From the NCBI GenBank assembly GCA_905478725.1, contig CAJQJT010000355.1, positions 1 through 5,129 on the forward strand: a DNA stretch of 5,129 nucleotides, given 5' to 3'. The DNA comes from an uncultured Pseudomonadales bacterium (lineage in GTDB: Bacteria > Pseudomonadota > Gammaproteobacteria > Pseudomonadales > Porticoccaceae). Each line of letters begins with the position of its first letter. The stretch's first letter is position 1. Shown here in pieces: positions 5,013-5,129 of this stretch. The notes beneath the pieces are model-generated. The model made no database searches, had not been told where the DNA came from, and saw nothing but the letters and a program-made list of their open reading frames with translations. A program made the position numbers and the translations under genes.

Positions 5013-5129
5013 TCATTGATTTATTTTTAGTGGCTTTATCATGTTTGGATAAGTGTGCCATTTAGCCAACATATTCCAGCGATCGATCAGTCCTGACCTA
5101 AGGTATAAATAATAACCTGATTTCATAAA
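5013..5129 (-). CDS. C-terminal end of an unrecognised upstream gene (partial)
   Basis: A minus-strand frame is open from the right edge for 38 codons and ends in TGA at 5015-5013, 21 bases before the kinase ATG. The peptide includes SGYYLYLRSGLIDRWNMLAKW and ends KPLKINQ; it is rich in Tyr, Trp, Leu and Lys, which is unlike random translated DNA. An ATG is present as the second codon (5126), but the frame continues to the edge, so the real gene probably extends outside. I cannot assign a family. The short spacing suggests it is in the same operon as the kinase and cytidylyltransferase. Confidence 0.55.
   Translation of the reverse strand, partial: FMKSGYYLYLRSGLIDRWNMLAKWHTYPNMIKPLKINQ

Overview
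The window is a polar-flagellum filament locus from a gammaproteobacterium. The gene order (minus strand: two sugar/nucleotide-type enzymes, then flagellin, flaG, fliD), one sigma-28-type and one sigma-54-type flagellar promoter, and the moderate GC content resemble Alteromonadales-like marine bacteria (Shewanella, Alteromonas, Pseudoalteromonas relatives). The genus is inferred, not shown. Every gene I support is on the minus strand, so transcription runs from high to low coordinates.

In transcription order: (1) 5129-5013, the last 38 codons of an unrecognised gene that enters from the right edge; (2) 4991-4443, an APS-kinase-like (CysC-fold) P-loop kinase, whose start I place at an ATG with a good ribosome-binding site; (3) 4398-3982, a small HxGH-type cytidylyl/nucleotidyltransferase. 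The last two lie 44 bases apart and look like the tail of an operon for making an activated surface or flagellin modification. (4) 3981-3614, a 368-base gap holding repeated and inverted copies of a 9-base word, a strong sigma-28 (FliA) promoter and a structured flagellin leader. (5) 3613-2162, a 483-residue flagellin with normal D0/D1 ends and a central region made of two diverged modules. (6) 2087-1698, FlaG, probably read through from flagellin and followed by a strong intrinsic terminator. (7) 1697-1493, a gap carrying that terminator, a perfect palindrome and a textbook sigma-54 promoter. (8) 1492 to the left edge, the first 497 codons of fliD (filament cap), whose middle is expanded by two long near-duplicate modules around a canonical IN motif.

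The genes work together as the late flagellar set: FliD caps the growing filament and folds flagellin, flagellin builds the filament, and FlaG affects filament length. The kinase and cytidylyltransferase plausibly feed a flagellin or surface-glycan modification. The most interesting points are the apparently shared repeat module in the exposed regions of both flagellin and FliD, the FliD duplication itself (one 50-base block is 92% identical), and the non-canonical kinase/nucleotidyltransferase pair beside flagellin.
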